DNA from: JBOFFC01 sp051648405
GTDB taxonomy: Bacteria; Planctomycetota; Planctomycetia; Pirellulales; Lacipirellulaceae
DNA: 64,000 bases
Assembly: GCA_051648405.1 (NCBI GenBank)
Contig: JBOFFC010000151.1
Coordinates: 1-64,000, forward strand
Direction of reading: 5' to 3'
In this document: positions 9,144 to 19,007 of the stretch, piece by piece
How the letters are laid out: every line of letters begins with the position of its first letter
How positions within the stretch are numbered: the stretch's first letter is position 1
Program-made: the position numbers and the translations under genes
The notes under the pieces: model-generated
The model's input: the letters and a program-made list of their open reading frames with translations, nothing else
The model's database searches: none
Told to the model about the DNA's origin: nothing

Positions 9144-11903
9144 GTGCAAGACAACGAACTGCTCAACGACTTCGTCGTCGAGGCAAACGAGCACCTAGCC
9201 GACATCGAGAACCAGTTCCTGGCGATCGAAGAGGCCGCGCCGGACATCGACGTCGACCTCGTCAACGAGGTGTTCCGCGCGATCCACTCGATCAAGGGGG
9301 CCGCCGGGTTCTTGGGGCTGACCACGGTCAACGACCTGGCGCACAACCTCGAGAACGTCCTGAACATGATGCGGAACGAAGAGCTCCGCCCAAATTCGGT
9401 GATCGTCGATCACCTGCTGAAGGGCGCCGACGCCCTCAAGGGGTTGATCGAGGACGTCGAAAACTCGAACGGCGTGGACGTCTCGACGCACGTCGAGGTC
9501 CTCGAGCGGATCGCGGCGACCGCGGGCGAGTTTGCTGAGGTCGACGCCCCCGTCACGGCGATCGCCGAAGCGAAGGCCCCCGCTCCGACCGCGGGTCCCA
9601 CGTCGATCGCACCGCCGCTCGATCGGGCGCCGACCGACGCCGAGCTCGACGCGATCATCGAGGCGAAGCTCGCCGCGAAGCGCGCTGCCGGAAGCCCCGC
9701 CGCGAACCCCGCCCCGCCGGCCGTCGTGAAGAAGACCCCAACCCCTGCACAGGCCGCGCCCGGCGCGGGCGACGACGACGCCAAGGCGAAGGTCGCCCCC
9801 GAGGCGAACATCCGCGTCGCGGTGGGCGTCCTCGACAGCCTGATGAACCTGGCCGGCGAGCTGGTGCTGAGCCGCAACCAACTGCTGCAAGCCGTCTCGA
9901 CCGCCGAGCGCAGCGGCCTCGAGACGATCTCGGCCCGGCTCGACCAGATCACGAGCGAGCTGCAAGAAGCGATCATGCAGACGCGGATGCAGCAGATCGG
10001 CGCCGTCTTCAGCAAGTTCCCGCGCATCGTCCGCGACCTGGGGGCGAAGCTCGGCAAGCAGTGCGAACTGGAGATCGATGGCAAAGAGACGGAGGTCGAT
10101 AAGACAATCGTCGAAGCGATCGGCGACCCGTTGACGCACCTCATCCGGAACTCGATGGACCACGGGGTCGAGTCCCCCGAGAAGCGCGTTGCGGCCGGCA
10201 AGCCCGCTACCGGGACGATCAAGCTCCGCGCGTTCTACCAAGCGGGCAAGGTCCGCATCGAGATCAAGGATGACGGCGGCGGCATCGACCCCAAGAAGCT
10301 CAAAGCAAAGGCTGTTCAGAACGGGTCTCTGACCCTGGAGAAGGCCGACAGCATGTCCGACCGCGACGCCCTGCGGCTGATCTTCGCCCCGGGGCTTTCG
10401 ACGGCTGCCCAGGTCACCGACGTCAGCGGCCGCGGCGTGGGGATGGACGTCGTGCGGACGAACATCGCCAAGCTGGGGGGCACGGTCGACGTCGAAAGCG
10501 TGGTCGGCGTGGGGACCGACATCATCATCACGCTGCCGCTGACGCTCGCGATCATCCCGTCGCTGATCGTCCAGGTGGGGCGCGACCGATTCGCGATCCC
10601 GCAGGTGTCGATCGCCGAGCTGGTCCGCGTCCGCCAGTCGGAGCGCGAGACGCGCCTCGGAAAAGTCAGCGGCGCCGAGGTGCTGCGGCTCCGCGGCCAA
10701 CTGCTGCCGCTGGTGCGCCTGCGCGAGGCACTGGGCTGCCAAGAAGCCGACGGGCGGGTCGAAGGCAACGCCACCGGCGCCACCAACATCATCGTCGTCG
10801 ACTCGGGCCAGTCGCGGTTTGGCCTGGTGGTCGATGCGCTGCACGACTCGGAGGAGATCGTCGTCAAACCGCTCGGCCGCCACCACAAGAACTGCCGCTG
10901 CCTGGCGGGGGCGACGATCCTGGGCGACGGGCACGTCGCCCTGATCCTCGACGTCCCCGGGATCGCGGCCGAGCAAAACCTGTGCGAAGTCGAAGACGCC
11001 AAGTCCAAGGGGGACGCGGACGACGCAGCGAGTTCGCACGAGCTCCAGACGGTCCTCTTGTTCGACAACAACTCGGTCGATCACTTCGCGGCCCCGATGG
11101 ACATCATCGCCCGCATCGAACGCGTTCGTGCGGACCAGATCGACAGCGTCGCCGGACAAGAGGTGCTGCAGTACAAGAACTCGACTCTCCCGCTGATGCG
11201 GATCGAGCACTGCGTCGCCGCCAACCCGGCCGAGCAGACGGAGAGCGTCTACGTGGTCGTCTACTCGGTGCGGGGTCGCGAGGTGGGCCTGCTGGCCCCG
11301 ACGCTACGCGACATCCGTGCGATCCCGACCGACTTCGACACCGTCACCTTCCGCCAGCCGGGGGTCATCGGCTCGCGCGTTGTCGATGGGCAGACGGTCC
11401 GATTGATCGATCTGTTCGAGATCACCCAGATGGCCCACCCCGACTGGTTCGTTGGTGACGACGAGCCCGTTGCGACGAGCGAGGAGGGCCAGCCGCCGCT
11501 AGTGCTCCTGGCCGAGGACTCGGGCTTCTTCCGCTCGCAGGTCAAGCGGATCTTCGAGGAAAAGGGCTACCGTGTCCACGACTGCGAGGACGGCCTCGAC
11601 GCGTGGAACTGGCTCGACGGTGAGTCGGAGCACGTCGATGTCCTGGTGACCGACATCGAGATGCCAAACCTCAACGGCTTCCAGCTGTGCGAGCGGGTGA
11701 AGGGCGATGACCGATTCTGCTCGATGCCCGTCATCGCGCTGACGTCGCTCGCCGGGTCGGCCGACGTCGAGCACGGCATCCGCGTCGGAATCGACGACTA
11801 CCAGATCAAGATGGACCGCGAGAAGTTGCTCGCGTCGCTTCAGAACTTCGTCGGGCTCGCCAACGAGAACCGCGCTCGCACCACCGCCGGGAGTTTCGCA
11901 TGA
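9144..11903 (+). CDS. cheA: Chemotaxis hybrid histidine kinase CheA with C-terminal receiver
   Basis: A 919-residue kinase. Order: Hpt/P1 with phospho-acceptor H48 in IHSIKGAAGFLG; a low-complexity linker to about 220; P3 dimerisation helices (about 225-290); the HATPase with N-box HLIRNSMDHGVE, DDGGGID and GRGVGMDVV; a CheW-like P5 domain; a second CheW-like segment (about 630-760); and a receiver (about 785-905) with the phospho-aspartate in VTDIEMP near residue 836. The start is the GTG at 9144. First gene of cheA-cheW-mcp-cheB-cheR, overlapping cheW by 4 bp. No free-standing CheY follows, so the fused receiver may act as output or phosphate sink. Confidence 0.95.
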   Translation: MQDNELLNDFVVEANEHLADIENQFLAIEEAAPDIDVDLVNEVFRAIHSIKGAAGFLGLTTVNDLAHNLENVLNMMRNEELRPNSVIVDHLLKGADALKGLIEDVENSNGVDVSTHVEVLERIAATAGEFAEVDAPVTAIAEAKAPAPTAGPTSIAPPLDRAPTDAELDAIIEAKLAAKRAAGSPAANPAPPAVVKKTPTPAQAAPGAGDDDAKAKVAPEANIRVAVGVLDSLMNLAGELVLSRNQLLQAVSTAERSGLETISARLDQITSELQEAIMQTRMQQIGAVFSKFPRIVRDLGAKLGKQCELEIDGKETEVDKTIVEAIGDPLTHLIRNSMDHGVESPEKRVAAGKPATGTIKLRAFYQAGKVRIEIKDDGGGIDPKKLKAKAVQNGSLTLEKADSMSDRDALRLIFAPGLSTAAQVTDVSGRGVGMDVVRTNIAKLGGTVDVESVVGVGTDIIITLPLTLAIIPSLIVQVGRDRFAIPQVSIAELVRVRQSERETRLGKVSGAEVLRLRGQLLPLVRLREALGCQEADGRVEGNATGATNIIVVDSGQSRFGLVVDALHDSEEIVVKPLGRHHKNCRCLAGATILGDGHVALILDVPGIAAEQNLCEVEDAKSKGDADDAASSHELQTVLLFDNNSVDHFAAPMDIIARIERVRADQIDSVAGQEVLQYKNSTLPLMRIEHCVAANPAEQTESVYVVVYSVRGREVGLLAPTLRDIRAIPTDFDTVTFRQPGVIGSRVVDGQTVRLIDLFEITQMAHPDWFVGDDEPVATSEEGQPPLVLLAEDSGFFRSQVKRIFEEKGYRVHDCEDGLDAWNWLDGESEHVDVLVTDIEMPNLNGFQLCERVKGDDRFCSMPVIALTSLAGSADVEHGIRVGIDDYQIKMDREKLLASLQNFVGLANENRARTTAGSFA

Positions 11904-12364
11904 CCGCCACACTCGCCCCTTCGCCGAGCACACGCAGCGGAGTAAAGCAGTACACCACGTTCTACGTGGAGGACTTGCTGCTGGGGATCGACATCGCCGT
12001 CGTCCAAGAGATCAACCGGCAGTCCGAGATCACCCCCGTCCCGAACGCGCCGCCGCACGTGCGCGGGGTGATCAACCTGCGTGGCGACGTCGCCACGGTG
12101 ATCGACCTGCGGTGCGTCCTCGGCCTGCCGCCGGCCGGTGACAGCCGCGACACGCGGAACCTGATCGTCCACTCGCAGGGCGAGGCGATCGGCCTTTGCG
12201 TCGATCGGATCTCCGACATCCTCACGGTCACCGAAGACCAGGTCAGCCGGCCGCCGGCGAACGTGTCGGGGGTCGATGGACGCTTCATGCTGGGGGTCCA
12301 CACCCTCGAGCGTGAGATCGTCATCCTCCTCGACGTCGAGAAGGTGCTCAGCGACCGCGACTGA
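11900..12364 (+). CDS. cheW: Chemotaxis coupling protein CheW
   Basis: A 154-residue single CheW domain (SH3-like double barrel) linking receptor and CheA. It contains the family core FYVEDLLLGIDIAVVQEINR and PPHVRGVINLRGDVATVIDLR. Its ATG overlaps the cheA stop (ATGA, 11900-11903), implying translational coupling. The MCP gene starts 84 bp later. Confidence 0.95.
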   Translation: MTATLAPSPSTRSGVKQYTTFYVEDLLLGIDIAVVQEINRQSEITPVPNAPPHVRGVINLRGDVATVIDLRCVLGLPPAGDSRDTRNLIVHSQGEAIGLCVDRISDILTVTEDQVSRPPANVSGVDGRFMLGVHTLEREIVILLDVEKVLSDRD

Positions 12365-12448
12365 TTCTCGTCGCCGCCCGACGCCGGCGGCGGCCGACCC
12401 CTCCCCCGAGCCTGCCTCCTAGAGCTCGCCCCTTACCAGGCCCCACCT

Positions 12449-14797
12449 ATGAAGATCAGCTCGCGCCTCCTCCTCGGCTTCCTGGCGTGCGGACTCGCTC
12501 CGTTGCTGCTGTCGGCGTCCGCCGTCTACCTGTCCGCCAACAGCGGTCTAAGGTCACTCCGCGACACCGCCGCGGCCGAGAGCCGCTCGAAGACCGAGGC
12601 GTCGCTCACCCAACAGCGCGTCCTGAAGACGCTGCAGCTCGAGAAGTACTTCGAGCAAGTCCGCGACCAAGTGGTCACGCTCGCCGAGGACCGCATGATG
12701 GTCGAGGCGATGAAGCACTTCACGACACTGTTCCGCGGGTACCGCGACGAAGCCGGCTTCGCAGCCGAGAGCAACGAGGGCTTTCGCCGCGAGCTGAAGG
12801 CCTTTTACGACGAGCAGTTCGGCGCCCGCTACGCCGCCGAGAACGACGGTCACGCCGCCGATGCGAGCGCGATTGTTGACAAGCTCAGCGACGACGCCGT
12901 CGCGCTGCAGCACGAGTACATCGTCGCGAACGAGCAGCCGCTCGGGTCGAAGAACGAGCTGGCGACCGCCGGCGACACGACCGGATACGACAAGCTCCAC
13001 GCCGTCGTCCACCCGGTCGTCAACAACTACCTGAAGAAGTTCGGGTACTACGACGTCTTCTTGATCGACGCCGACTCGGGGGACGTCGTCTACTCGGTGT
13101 TCAAGGAGCTCGACTTCGCCACTTCGCTCAACGACGGCCCCTACGCCAAGAGCCACCTCGGCGACGTGTTCCGCAAGGCGCTCGCGCTCCCCAAGGGTGA
13201 GTTCGCGTTCGTCGACTTCGATTCGTACTACCCGTCGTACGAAGCGCCGGCGAGCTTCATCGCGTCTCCCGTTTACGACGGCGACGAGAAGCTTGGCGTC
13301 CTCGTGTTCCAGATGCCGGTCGATCGCGTCAATGAGATCATGGCGTGCCGCGACGGCTTGGGCGAAACGGGCGAGACGATCCTCGTTGGCCCCGACTTCC
13401 GCATGCGCAGCGACTCGTTCCTGAAGCCCGACACGCATAATCTGGCCGCGTCGTTCCGCCACCCCGAGTCGGGATCGGTCAAGAGCGAAGCAGTGAAGCG
13501 CTCGCTCGCCGGAAAGTCGGGCGTCGTTAAGGTTGCTGACTACCGTGGGGTCGAAGCGCTGATCGCCCACGGCCCGATCAACGTCCTCGACGTCCGCTGG
13601 GCGATGTCGTCGAAGATCGACACAGCCGAGGCGTTCGCCACCGTCGAGCAGATGGAACAAGAGGCCGATTCGCTCGCTTCTTCGCTGCTGTGGACCAACC
13701 TGTTGGTGATCGGCCTGGCCGTCGCCGCGGTGACGGGGATCACTTGGATCGTGACGCGCTCGATCTGCGGACCGATCAACGCAATCGTCGAGCGCGTTCG
13801 CGGCATCGCCGAGGGCGAAGCCGACCTAACACGCCGCCTGCCGGCCGACTCGGGCGACGAACTGGGCGAGCTGTCCCACTGGTTCAACGTGTTCATCGAG
13901 CGGATCCAGAACATCATCAAGCAGGTCTCGAACACCAGCGGCGCGCTCTCCAGCGCGTCGGGCGACCTCGCCGTCACGGCCAAGGACCTGACCAGCGGCG
14001 CCGAGCAAACGGGGTTGCAGTCGGCCACGGTCGCTTCCGCGGCCGAGGAGATGTCGGCCAGCATGTCGCAGATGGCGGCCACGACGGGGCAGATGTCAGG
14101 CAACGTCCGCAGCGTCGCCGCGGCAACCGAGCAGATGACGGCAACCATCAACGAGATCGCCCGCAACGCCGAGCAGTCGGCGTCGGTCGCCGACAAGGCG
14201 GCCCGCCTCGCCGAGGTCAGCAACCAGCGCGTCGGTGGCCTCGGCGAAGCCGCACTCGGCATCGGCAAGGTGATCGAGGTGATCCAGGACATCGCCGAGC
14301 AGACCAACCTGCTGGCGCTCAACGCGACCATCGAAGCGGCTCGGGCGGGCGAGGCGGGCAAGGGGTTTGCCGTCGTCGCCTCGGAGGTCAAGGAGCTGGC
14401 CAAGCAGACGGCCGGCGCCACCGACGACATCCGCAAGCGGATCGAGGGGATCCAGGCCTCGACCGGCGAAGCAATCGAGGCGATCCGCGAGATCACGTCG
14501 GTGATCACCAACGTGAACGAAGTCGCGCGCACGATCGCCGCGGCGGTCGAAGAGCAAAGCATCACGACCCGCGAGATCTCGGAGAGCGTCTCGCAGACCG
14601 CGACGGCCGCCGAGACAGTCGTCGCCAACGTCAACGAGACGGCCCTAGCCAGCCGCGAGATCACCCGCAGCATCGCGGGTGTCGATCAAGGGGCGAAGCA
14701 GACGGCCGGCGCCGCGGGCAAGACCGCCTCGGCCGGAACGGCGGTCTCGCACCTCGCCGACGAGCTCCGCGGCCTGGTGTCGCAGTTCCAAGTTTGA
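12449..14797 (+). CDS. Methyl-accepting chemotaxis protein with large periplasmic sensor
   Basis: A 782-residue transmembrane receptor. TM1 lies at about 7-30. A periplasmic region of some 380 residues follows, with a Cache-like core (YYDVFLIDADSGDVVYSV near 205). TM2 is at about 412-434, then HAMP to about 490 and the cytoplasmic signalling helix pair to the end. The hairpin tip IAEQTNLLALNATIEAARAG, near residue 625, is canonical for CheA/CheW binding. The ligand cannot be inferred. It lies inside the che operon and is probably the cognate receptor, with cheB and cheR downstream supplying methylesterase and methyltransferase. Confidence 0.95.
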   Translation: MKISSRLLLGFLACGLAPLLLSASAVYLSANSGLRSLRDTAAAESRSKTEASLTQQRVLKTLQLEKYFEQVRDQVVTLAEDRMMVEAMKHFTTLFRGYRDEAGFAAESNEGFRRELKAFYDEQFGARYAAENDGHAADASAIVDKLSDDAVALQHEYIVANEQPLGSKNELATAGDTTGYDKLHAVVHPVVNNYLKKFGYYDVFLIDADSGDVVYSVFKELDFATSLNDGPYAKSHLGDVFRKALALPKGEFAFVDFDSYYPSYEAPASFIASPVYDGDEKLGVLVFQMPVDRVNEIMACRDGLGETGETILVGPDFRMRSDSFLKPDTHNLAASFRHPESGSVKSEAVKRSLAGKSGVVKVADYRGVEALIAHGPINVLDVRWAMSSKIDTAEAFATVEQMEQEADSLASSLLWTNLLVIGLAVAAVTGITWIVTRSICGPINAIVERVRGIAEGEADLTRRLPADSGDELGELSHWFNVFIERIQNIIKQVSNTSGALSSASGDLAVTAKDLTSGAEQTGLQSATVASAAEEMSASMSQMAATTGQMSGNVRSVAAATEQMTATINEIARNAEQSASVADKAARLAEVSNQRVGGLGEAALGIGKVIEVIQDIAEQTNLLALNATIEAARAGEAGKGFAVVASEVKELAKQTAGATDDIRKRIEGIQASTGEAIEAIREITSVITNVNEVARTIAAAVEEQSITTREISESVSQTATAAETVVANVNETALASREITRSIAGVDQGAKQTAGAAGKTASAGTAVSHLADELRGLVSQFQV

Positions 14798-14904
14798 TGG
14801 ACCAACGGACCGGCCCGGGGTGAATCACGCCCCGAGCCGGTCGCCGCTTGGCGACGCGACTCAGCCTGCCTCCTTGAACGACCGCTCCGAAAGACACTTC
14901 ACGC

Positions 14905-16017
14905 ATGCCACCTTTACCGACCCGATTGAAGTGTCTCGTCGTCGATGACTCAGCGCTCTATCGCAAGATTGTCCGTGATTGCCTCGCGTCGATCCCCGAA
15001 GTAGAGGTCGTCGGCACGGCGGCCGACGGGCGACAAGCCCTCGAACGCATCGGCGCCCTGCGCCCGGACCTGGTGACGCTCGACCTCGAGATGCCGCACC
15101 TGGACGGGATCGGCGTCCTGCGTGAGCTCGGCGCGCTGGGGGTCCACCCCACTGCGATCATGGTCAGCGCCTTCACGGCGCGGGGCGCGCAGGCGACGAC
15201 CACCGCGCTTCAGCTCGGGGCGTTCGACTTCATCCTCAAGCCGACGACCGGCTCGCTCGACGAGAGTGTTCTGCAGCTCAAACGCGACCTAGTCCCGAAA
15301 GTTATGGCGGCCCTAGCGCGGCGGAGGCCGGCGACGCCCGCAGCGGGCAGGCTCGCCCCGCTTCCCGCGCTCGCCGCGGCCGCGAGGCCGGTCGCCGGCG
15401 CGCCGGCGTACGCGCTCAAGCTCCCGACGCGAAAGCCCGACGTCGTCGCCATCGGCGTTTCGACCGGTGGCCCGCAAGCGCTAACGCGCGTCATCCCGAA
15501 GCTGCCGGCCGATTTTCCGGCGCCAATCGTCATCGTGCAGCACATGCCGCCGATGTTCACGAAGAGCCTCGCCGACGACCTCAACCGGCGTTCGCCCTTG
15601 CACGTGATGGAGGCCTCGCACGGCCAACCGCTCCGCGCGGGAGAGGTGCTGATCGCCCCCGGGGGCAAGCACATGCGCGTCGTGAACCAAGGGGCGGCGG
15701 TGGTCGTTCAGTTGACCGACGACCCACCCGAACGCAACTGCCGCCCCGCTGTCGATTACCTGTTCCGCTCGGTCGCCCAGGTCTACGGCGCCAGGACCCT
15801 CGCCGCGGTGCTGACCGGGATGGGGGACGACGGCGCGTTGGGGGCGAAGGCGCTCAAGCAGGCCGGGGCGACCGTCCTCGCGCAGGACGAAGCGTCGTGC
15901 GTCGTGTACGGCATGCCCAAGGCGATCGTCGATGCGGGCCTAGCGGACGCGGTGCTGCCGCTCGACCGAATCCCCGACGCCCTCGCCGGCGCCGTGCAGC
16001 GGAGGGTCGCCGTATGA
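14905..16017 (+). CDS. cheB: Chemotaxis response regulator and protein-glutamate methylesterase CheB
   Basis: A 370-residue protein removing methyl groups from (and deamidating) the receptor. The receiver (residues 9-115) has D14-D15, phospho-acceptor D60 in TLDLEMP and K112. A short alanine/arginine linker leads to the catalytic domain with the Ser-His-Asp triad S186 (GVSTGG), H213 (VQHMPP) and D309 (GMGDDGA). Its stop overlaps the cheR start (ATGA, 16014-16017). Confidence 0.97.
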   Translation: MPPLPTRLKCLVVDDSALYRKIVRDCLASIPEVEVVGTAADGRQALERIGALRPDLVTLDLEMPHLDGIGVLRELGALGVHPTAIMVSAFTARGAQATTTALQLGAFDFILKPTTGSLDESVLQLKRDLVPKVMAALARRRPATPAAGRLAPLPALAAAARPVAGAPAYALKLPTRKPDVVAIGVSTGGPQALTRVIPKLPADFPAPIVIVQHMPPMFTKSLADDLNRRSPLHVMEASHGQPLRAGEVLIAPGGKHMRVVNQGAAVVVQLTDDPPERNCRPAVDYLFRSVAQVYGARTLAAVLTGMGDDGALGAKALKQAGATVLAQDEASCVVYGMPKAIVDAGLADAVLPLDRIPDALAGAVQRRVAV

Positions 16018-16865
16018 CGCCCACTTCTGCCGACATCGACGCGATCTGCGACCTGGTCAACGACCTATGCGGGATCTACCTGGACCAGAGCAAGGACTAC
16101 TTGATCGAGGGACGACTCGCATCGATCGCTAAGGCGAACGGTTGCGCGAACTACGTCGAGCTAGCGCGCAAGACCCGCGTCTCGCCGCTTCTCAAGGACG
16201 CCGTCGTCGATGCGATCACGACCAACGAGACCCTTTGGTTCCGCGACAACACCCCCTTCGACGCGCTGCGCTTCAAGATCTTCCCGGAACTGATCGACGC
16301 CAAGGCGAAGACCCCGTTCCCGAAAAAGTTCCGCGTCTGGAGCGCGGCGAGCAGCACCGGACAGGAGGCCTACAGCATCGCAATGGCTTTCGCCGACTCG
16401 GTGCCGAACTTCGAGAGCTGGGACCTCCAGATCGCCGGGACCGACATCTCGCCAGCGGCCGTCACAAAAGCGCAAAAGGGTGAGTACAGCGACCTCGAGG
16501 TCAGCCGCGGCTTGACCCAGAAGCACCAAGGGGCGTACTTCGTCCGCGCGGGACGCGACTGGCGCGTCAACGACGTGCTCCGCACGCGCTGCAAGTTCAG
16601 CGTTCGGAACCTGTTGCAGCCGTTCACCGGGCTCGGCAAGTTCGACGTCATCTTCTGCCGCAACGTGGCGATCTACTTCACGCCAGCGGACCGCGCCAGC
16701 CTGTTCCGCCGCCTATCCGAGTGCCTGAACCCCGGGGGCTGGTTGTTCGCCGGGTCGGGCGAGTCGCTGATGGACCTGGGGCCGGCCTACTCCCCGAAGC
16801 AGCACTGCCGGGCCGTCTGCTACCAACCAAACGGCTGCAACGGCGTCGCGGTTCTGAGTCGCTAG
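16014..16865 (+). CDS. cheR: Chemotaxis protein methyltransferase CheR
   Basis: A 283-residue SAM-dependent methyltransferase of receptor glutamates. I start it at the ATG at 16014 that overlaps the cheB stop; an in-frame upstream extension to 15897 exists but lies within cheB. The N-terminal four-helix part precedes the catalytic domain with WSAASSTGQEAYSIAM (SAM binding, near residue 109-124), the D of AGTDIS, and FDVIFCRNVAIYF near 210-222. Last gene of the che operon; the convergent unknown gene ends 42 bp beyond its stop. Confidence 0.96.
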   Translation: MTPTSADIDAICDLVNDLCGIYLDQSKDYLIEGRLASIAKANGCANYVELARKTRVSPLLKDAVVDAITTNETLWFRDNTPFDALRFKIFPELIDAKAKTPFPKKFRVWSAASSTGQEAYSIAMAFADSVPNFESWDLQIAGTDISPAAVTKAQKGEYSDLEVSRGLTQKHQGAYFVRAGRDWRVNDVLRTRCKFSVRNLLQPFTGLGKFDVIFCRNVAIYFTPADRASLFRRLSECLNPGGWLFAGSGESLMDLGPAYSPKQHCRAVCYQPNGCNGVAVLSR

Positions 16866-16906
16866 CGGGTGGACCGCTGGGTAGCTGGCTGCTGGGTAGG
16901 GGAACG

Positions 16907-17602
16907 TCAGGGCAACTCGACGATCAAACTACCGAGGGCGTGCCCGAAGCGCTCCGACGCCGCGGCGCGGGCCGCTTGCGAGCGAACCGCCGCGGCAATC
17001 CCCTGCGGCCCCCGCAGCGCAGCGGCGAACCCTCGGCCAAGCCACAGCGCGACGCGGTCGGTCGGCAGTGCGGCCCCAACGGGATCGACGGCCACGGCGA
17101 GTCCCCAGGCGAGGCCCGTGGCGGCCGCCTCGCGCGCCACGCTTCGGACCCCCGGCGCCGCCACCTCGTCGCTCCCGCGCGGGTCGGCGGCCGATCGAAC
17201 ACGCATTGCAGCCCACGCCCCGGCAAGATCGACGGGAGGCGCCGGCAACGGTTCGGCGTGCCCCCCTTCGGCATCGGCGATCGCCTCGAGCCCCCAGACG
17301 GCGGCCGGCGCGGGTTCGCTGGCGGGAAGGCGACGCCCCCACGCAGTCAGCAGCGTCAACGCGGGACGGTGACCGGCGTGGATCGCGAGCAGCGTTTGCC
17401 CGTCGATCGCGAGGGTCTCACGCGGCCGCTTCGCGCTGACAATCGCAACGCGCCGCCCCTGCCAGTCACCGACGACCGAGCGGAACGTCGCCCCTTCGAG
17501 CCGCGCGACGGCCGAAAGCCGACGCCGCGCGTTGTCGAGCAGGCCGACCCCTCCCTCCCAGATCGCCAGGTCACACCCTCGGTCAACGACACGCCTTGTC
17601 AC
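16907..17602 (-). CDS. Protein of unknown function coupled to histidine kinase
   Basis: A 231-residue protein I do not recognise. The start is the GTG at 17602, which overlaps the upstream kinase stop as GTGA (17599-17602), so the two are translationally coupled. It is alanine/arginine-rich, lacks transmembrane segments and a signal peptide, and shows a beta-rich start (CDLAIWEGG, FRSVVGDWQGRRVAIVS) followed by helical sequence after about residue 75. No catalytic motif is evident. Because the kinase has no sensor domain, this protein could be its input partner or an auxiliary output. That is inference from position only. Confidence 0.65.
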   Translation of the reverse strand: MTRRVVDRGCDLAIWEGGVGLLDNARRRLSAVARLEGATFRSVVGDWQGRRVAIVSAKRPRETLAIDGQTLLAIHAGHRPALTLLTAWGRRLPASEPAPAAVWGLEAIADAEGGHAEPLPAPPVDLAGAWAAMRVRSAADPRGSDEVAAPGVRSVAREAAATGLAWGLAVAVDPVGAALPTDRVALWLGRGFAAALRGPQGIAAAVRSQAARAAASERFGHALGSLIVELP

Positions 17603-18390
17603 GGCGCCCCCTCCGCGACGGGCCAGCGCATCGCAACCACCACTCCCCGGCCGGGCAGGTTCTTGAGCGTCACCGTGCCGCCGTGGTCGGTCACTAGACG
17701 CCAGCACTTCGACAGCCCGAAGCCGAGGCCGCGGCCCGCCTCGCGCCCGCTGAAGAAGGGGTCAAAGACGTGCGCGGCGACCTCGGGGGGGACGCCGGGG
17801 CCGTCGTCGCGAACCTCGATCGTGACGAATCGCGGGTCGCGCTCGGGTTGACGTGCTACAACGGCGACCGCACCCCCGTGGCCGACCGCTTCGAGCGCGT
17901 TGTCGATGACCGCGCGTAGGGCGACCGCCACGTGCGTCGGGTCGGCCCAGACCGGCGCCGCGGGCCCGGCCTCGCGGAGCGCCAGCCCGATCGAGCGGTC
18001 CGCGGCGAGCGCCGCCAGGTCGGCGATCACCTCCCGCGCCACCCCGGCGAGCGCGACGACGCGCTTCTCGGCTTTGGGAGGGCGAGCGAACAGCATCAAG
18101 TCGGAGATCATCTCGTGCGCGCGCATCGCCGAGCGATGGATCGCCTCGAGCATCTTCCGCTTGTCGGGGTCGGCCTCGCGCTTCAGCAACGACTGCGCGC
18201 GGAGCGCGATGTTCGCCAGCGGGTTGTTGACCTCGTGGCTCGCGCCGTAGGCGAGCTCCTTCATGGCGTCGAGCTTTGCGCGCTCGAGCGCAGCGCCGAA
18301 CCGCTCACGCTCGGCCGCGGCGACCTCGTCGAGCGATTCGGCGGCTTTGTCCGGCGACAGCGTAGGGGGGCGTCGGCTCGGCAGGCTCAC
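17599..18390 (-). CDS. Sensorless (cytoplasmic) histidine kinase
   Basis: A 263-residue two-component kinase. I choose the GTG at 18390, which has a GGGGGAA stretch 4-10 bases upstream; a longer ORF reaches 18465 but would overlap the regulator gene. A short coiled-coil-like stretch (about residues 15-50) leads to HisKA with the phospho-histidine in GASHEVNNPLANIA, then HATPase_c with RAVIDNALEAV, DDGPGVPP and GRGLGFGLSKCW. No PAS, Cache or membrane part is present, so the signal must come from a partner protein. It lies between a receiver/HTH gene 35 bp upstream and the overlapping unknown gene. Confidence 0.88.
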   Translation of the reverse strand: MSLPSRRPPTLSPDKAAESLDEVAAAERERFGAALERAKLDAMKELAYGASHEVNNPLANIALRAQSLLKREADPDKRKMLEAIHRSAMRAHEMISDLMLFARPPKAEKRVVALAGVAREVIADLAALAADRSIGLALREAGPAAPVWADPTHVAVALRAVIDNALEAVGHGGAVAVVARQPERDPRFVTIEVRDDGPGVPPEVAAHVFDPFFSGREAGRGLGFGLSKCWRLVTDHGGTVTLKNLPGRGVVVAMRWPVAEGAP

Positions 18391-18425
18391 CGTGTTCCCC
18401 CGCAACGCTGCGGGCCCTCGGGGGG

Positions 18426-19007
18426 TCAGGTCGCCGATACGGTCTCGACGTCCAAGAGCTTGCACACGCTGTGCGTGAGCGTATCGACGTCGAACGGCTT
18501 CTTGAGGAAGTCGTTGGCGCCCGCGTCGCGGAGCTTCTGGATGCGATCCTCTTCGACCATCCCCGAGATGCAGACGATCTTCACGTCGTCCATCGTCTCG
18601 TCGCTGCGGACCAGCTTGCAGACTTCCATGCCGTTGATGTCCGGCAGCATGATGTCGAGCACCACGAGGTCGGGGCGGAACTCTTTGATGAGCATCCCCG
18701 CCTCGAAGCCGTTGTTGACGGCGCGCAGGTCGAACCGGCCGTCGCGCTCGAAGTGATCGACCAGCAGATCGACCAGGTCCTGGTCGTCATCGACGATCAA
18801 CAGCTTGCGGCGGCCGCTGTCGAGGGCGTCGGTCGGGATGCCGTTGTCCCGCATGAAGGTGTACAGCTGGTCCCGCGGGATGCGGCGGAACCGGCTGCCG
18901 GGGACACGGAACCCCTTGAGTTGGCCCGAGTCGAAGCAGCGGATGATGGTCTGCTGGCTGACCTTGCAGATCTTCGCGGCTTCGCCGGTGGTGAAGACGG
19001 TCTTCAT
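18426..19007 (-). CDS. Response regulator: N-terminal excisionase-type HTH plus receiver
   Basis: A 193-residue protein with inverted regulator layout. Residues 1-55 are a MerR/BldC-like 'excisionase family' helix-turn-helix (FTTGEAAKICKVSQQTIIRC, then SRFRRIPRDQLYTFM). Residues 65-185 are a receiver with DDD near 70, phospho-aspartate in VVLDIMLPD, and a lysine in FLKKPF. The ATG at 19007 is chosen because the HTH starts at once; codons upstream encode low-complexity sequence within the leader. The likely partner is the kinase 35 bp downstream. It probably binds DNA; the targets are unknown, but the adjacent che operon is an obvious candidate. Confidence 0.9.
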   Translation of the reverse strand: MKTVFTTGEAAKICKVSQQTIIRCFDSGQLKGFRVPGSRFRRIPRDQLYTFMRDNGIPTDALDSGRRKLLIVDDDQDLVDLLVDHFERDGRFDLRAVNNGFEAGMLIKEFRPDLVVLDIMLPDINGMEVCKLVRSDETMDDVKIVCISGMVEEDRIQKLRDAGANDFLKKPFDVDTLTHSVCKLLDVETVSAT

